64,000 bases of DNA from assembly GCA_963735455.1 (NCBI GenBank), contig CAVTKZ010000002.1, positions 1,116,001 through 1,180,000 of the forward strand, read 5' to 3'. The notes below the pieces were generated by a model. It saw only the letters and a list, made by a program, of their open reading frames with translations. It had not been told where the DNA came from and made no database searches. This document shows, piece after piece, positions 63,399-64,000 of this stretch; the first letter of the stretch is position 1; every line of letters begins with the position of its first letter. Position numbers and translations under genes: made by a program. The stretch comes from Palsa-1033 sp963735455. Lineage in GTDB: Bacteria; Chloroflexota; Limnocylindria; Limnocylindrales; CSP1-4.

Positions 63399-64000
63399 CT
63401 ACTCGGCGAAGAGAGCGGCCACGAAGGCGGCGGGATCGAAGGGCAACAGGTCGCCGACCTGCTCCCCCACTCCGACGAAGCGGACCGGGACGCCGAGGGC
63501 GGCCTCGATCGCGAAAACGATCCCGCCCTTGGCAGTCGAGTCGAGCTTGGTCAGGACGATCCCGGTCAGGCCGGTCGCCTCATTGAAGGCGCGTGCCTGG
63601 GCCAGGCCGTTCTGGCCGGTCGTGGCATCGAGCACGAAGAGGACCTCCGGCCGGGCACCGGGCAGGCGCTTGTCGATGATCCGGCGGACCTTGGCCAGCT
63701 CGTCCATCAGGTTGACCTTCGTATGCAGGCGGCCGGCGGTGTCGGCGATGACGAGGTCCACGCCCCTCGCGACGGCTGCGTCGAGGGCGTCGTAGACCAC
63801 GGCGCCGGGGTCGGCTCCGGGAGCATGGGCGATCATCGTGCTGCCCGAGCGAGCTGCCCAGATCGCGAGCTGCTCGATCGCCGCGGCCCGGAACGTGTCG
63901 GCGGCGGCCAGGATCACGCTGGCGCCTTCGGCCCGATAGCGGCTGGCGAGCTTGCCGATCGTGGTCGTCTTGCCTGTGCCGTTGACGCCCACGATCAGGA
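63399..64000 (-). CDS. ftsY: Signal recognition particle receptor FtsY (5' end off window)
   Basis: The C-terminal 200 residues of the G domain are present. VGVNGTGKTTTIGKLASRYR is G1, AAADTFRAAAIEQLAIWA is the insertion-box region, LVIADTAGRLHTKVNLMDEL is G3, and IVLTKLDSTAKGGIVFAIEA is G4. The NG domain ends VGDLLPFDPAAFVAALF. The protein docks Ffh at the membrane. The N-terminal A and N domains lie beyond position 64000. No frameshift seen. Confidence 0.94.
   Translation of the reverse strand, partial: LIVGVNGTGKTTTIGKLASRYRAEGASVILAAADTFRAAAIEQLAIWAARSGSTMIAHAPGADPGAVVYDALDAAVARGVDLVIADTAGRLHTKVNLMDELAKVRRIIDKRLPGARPEVLFVLDATTGQNGLAQARAFNEATGLTGIVLTKLDSTAKGGIVFAIEAALGVPVRFVGVGEQVGDLLPFDPAAFVAALFAE

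Overview
The window is a 64-kb piece of a very GC-rich bacterial chromosome. No phage, plasmid, CRISPR, rRNA or tRNA was recognised. The gene set and order fit a GC-rich Chloroflexota lineage, possibly Limnocylindria-like: the ftsY/ffh to pnp housekeeping cluster, an F420-type LLM oxidoreductase, DUF3352 and RodZ-like proteins, GTG starts and many probable leaderless transcripts. That placement is inference, because no rRNA gene is present to confirm it.

Positions 1-25.5 kb are an accessory region of short, often divergent or convergent units. It holds a zinc-ribbon membrane protein, an alpha-toroid/GGDEF fusion, DUF1810, an MFS exporter, VOC and SAM-methyltransferase enzymes, two secreted lipoproteins, an EamA transporter, a DUF1801-HD fusion, an RDD protein, an LLM oxidoreductase, an alditol-oxidase-like flavoenzyme, an ABC-2 exporter pair, pirin, a DUF885 peptidase, a yajQ/TPP-enzyme/DUF952-YciI operon and a metallo-beta-lactamase-Rieske fusion. 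Many of these genes have a TAnnnT box only 6-8 nt before a GTG or ATG, which suggests leaderless mRNAs.

Positions 25.5-64 kb are almost entirely minus strand and form a long informational and envelope cluster. In transcription order (right to left) it reads: ftsY (partial), an XRE gene flanked by related repeats, ffh, DUF3352, rpsP, khpA, rimM, trmD, rplS, rnhB, yraN, rpsB, tsf, pyrH, frr, uppS, cdsA, dxr, rseP, ispG, then nusA, ylxR, infB, rbfA, nrnA, truB, ribF, then rpsO, pnp, then asd, udg, rnj, ftsK, rodZ, cinA, and a murC-like ligase. Genes are tightly packed with ATGA or GTGA overlaps. RNA-decay enzymes are concentrated here (pnp, rnj, nrnA).

The most striking feature is pnp. It encodes an 864-residue PNPase with a complete DEDDh 3'-5' exonuclease domain spliced into its alpha-helical linker. 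Other notable points are an intrinsic terminator between the nusA promoter and nusA, a hairpin array after rplS, a 171-bp element with perfect 21-bp terminal inverted repeats before ribF, and many one-base frameshifts (mostly +1) in essential genes between 27 and 61 kb. Those frameshifts look like consensus-sequence errors rather than real gene decay.
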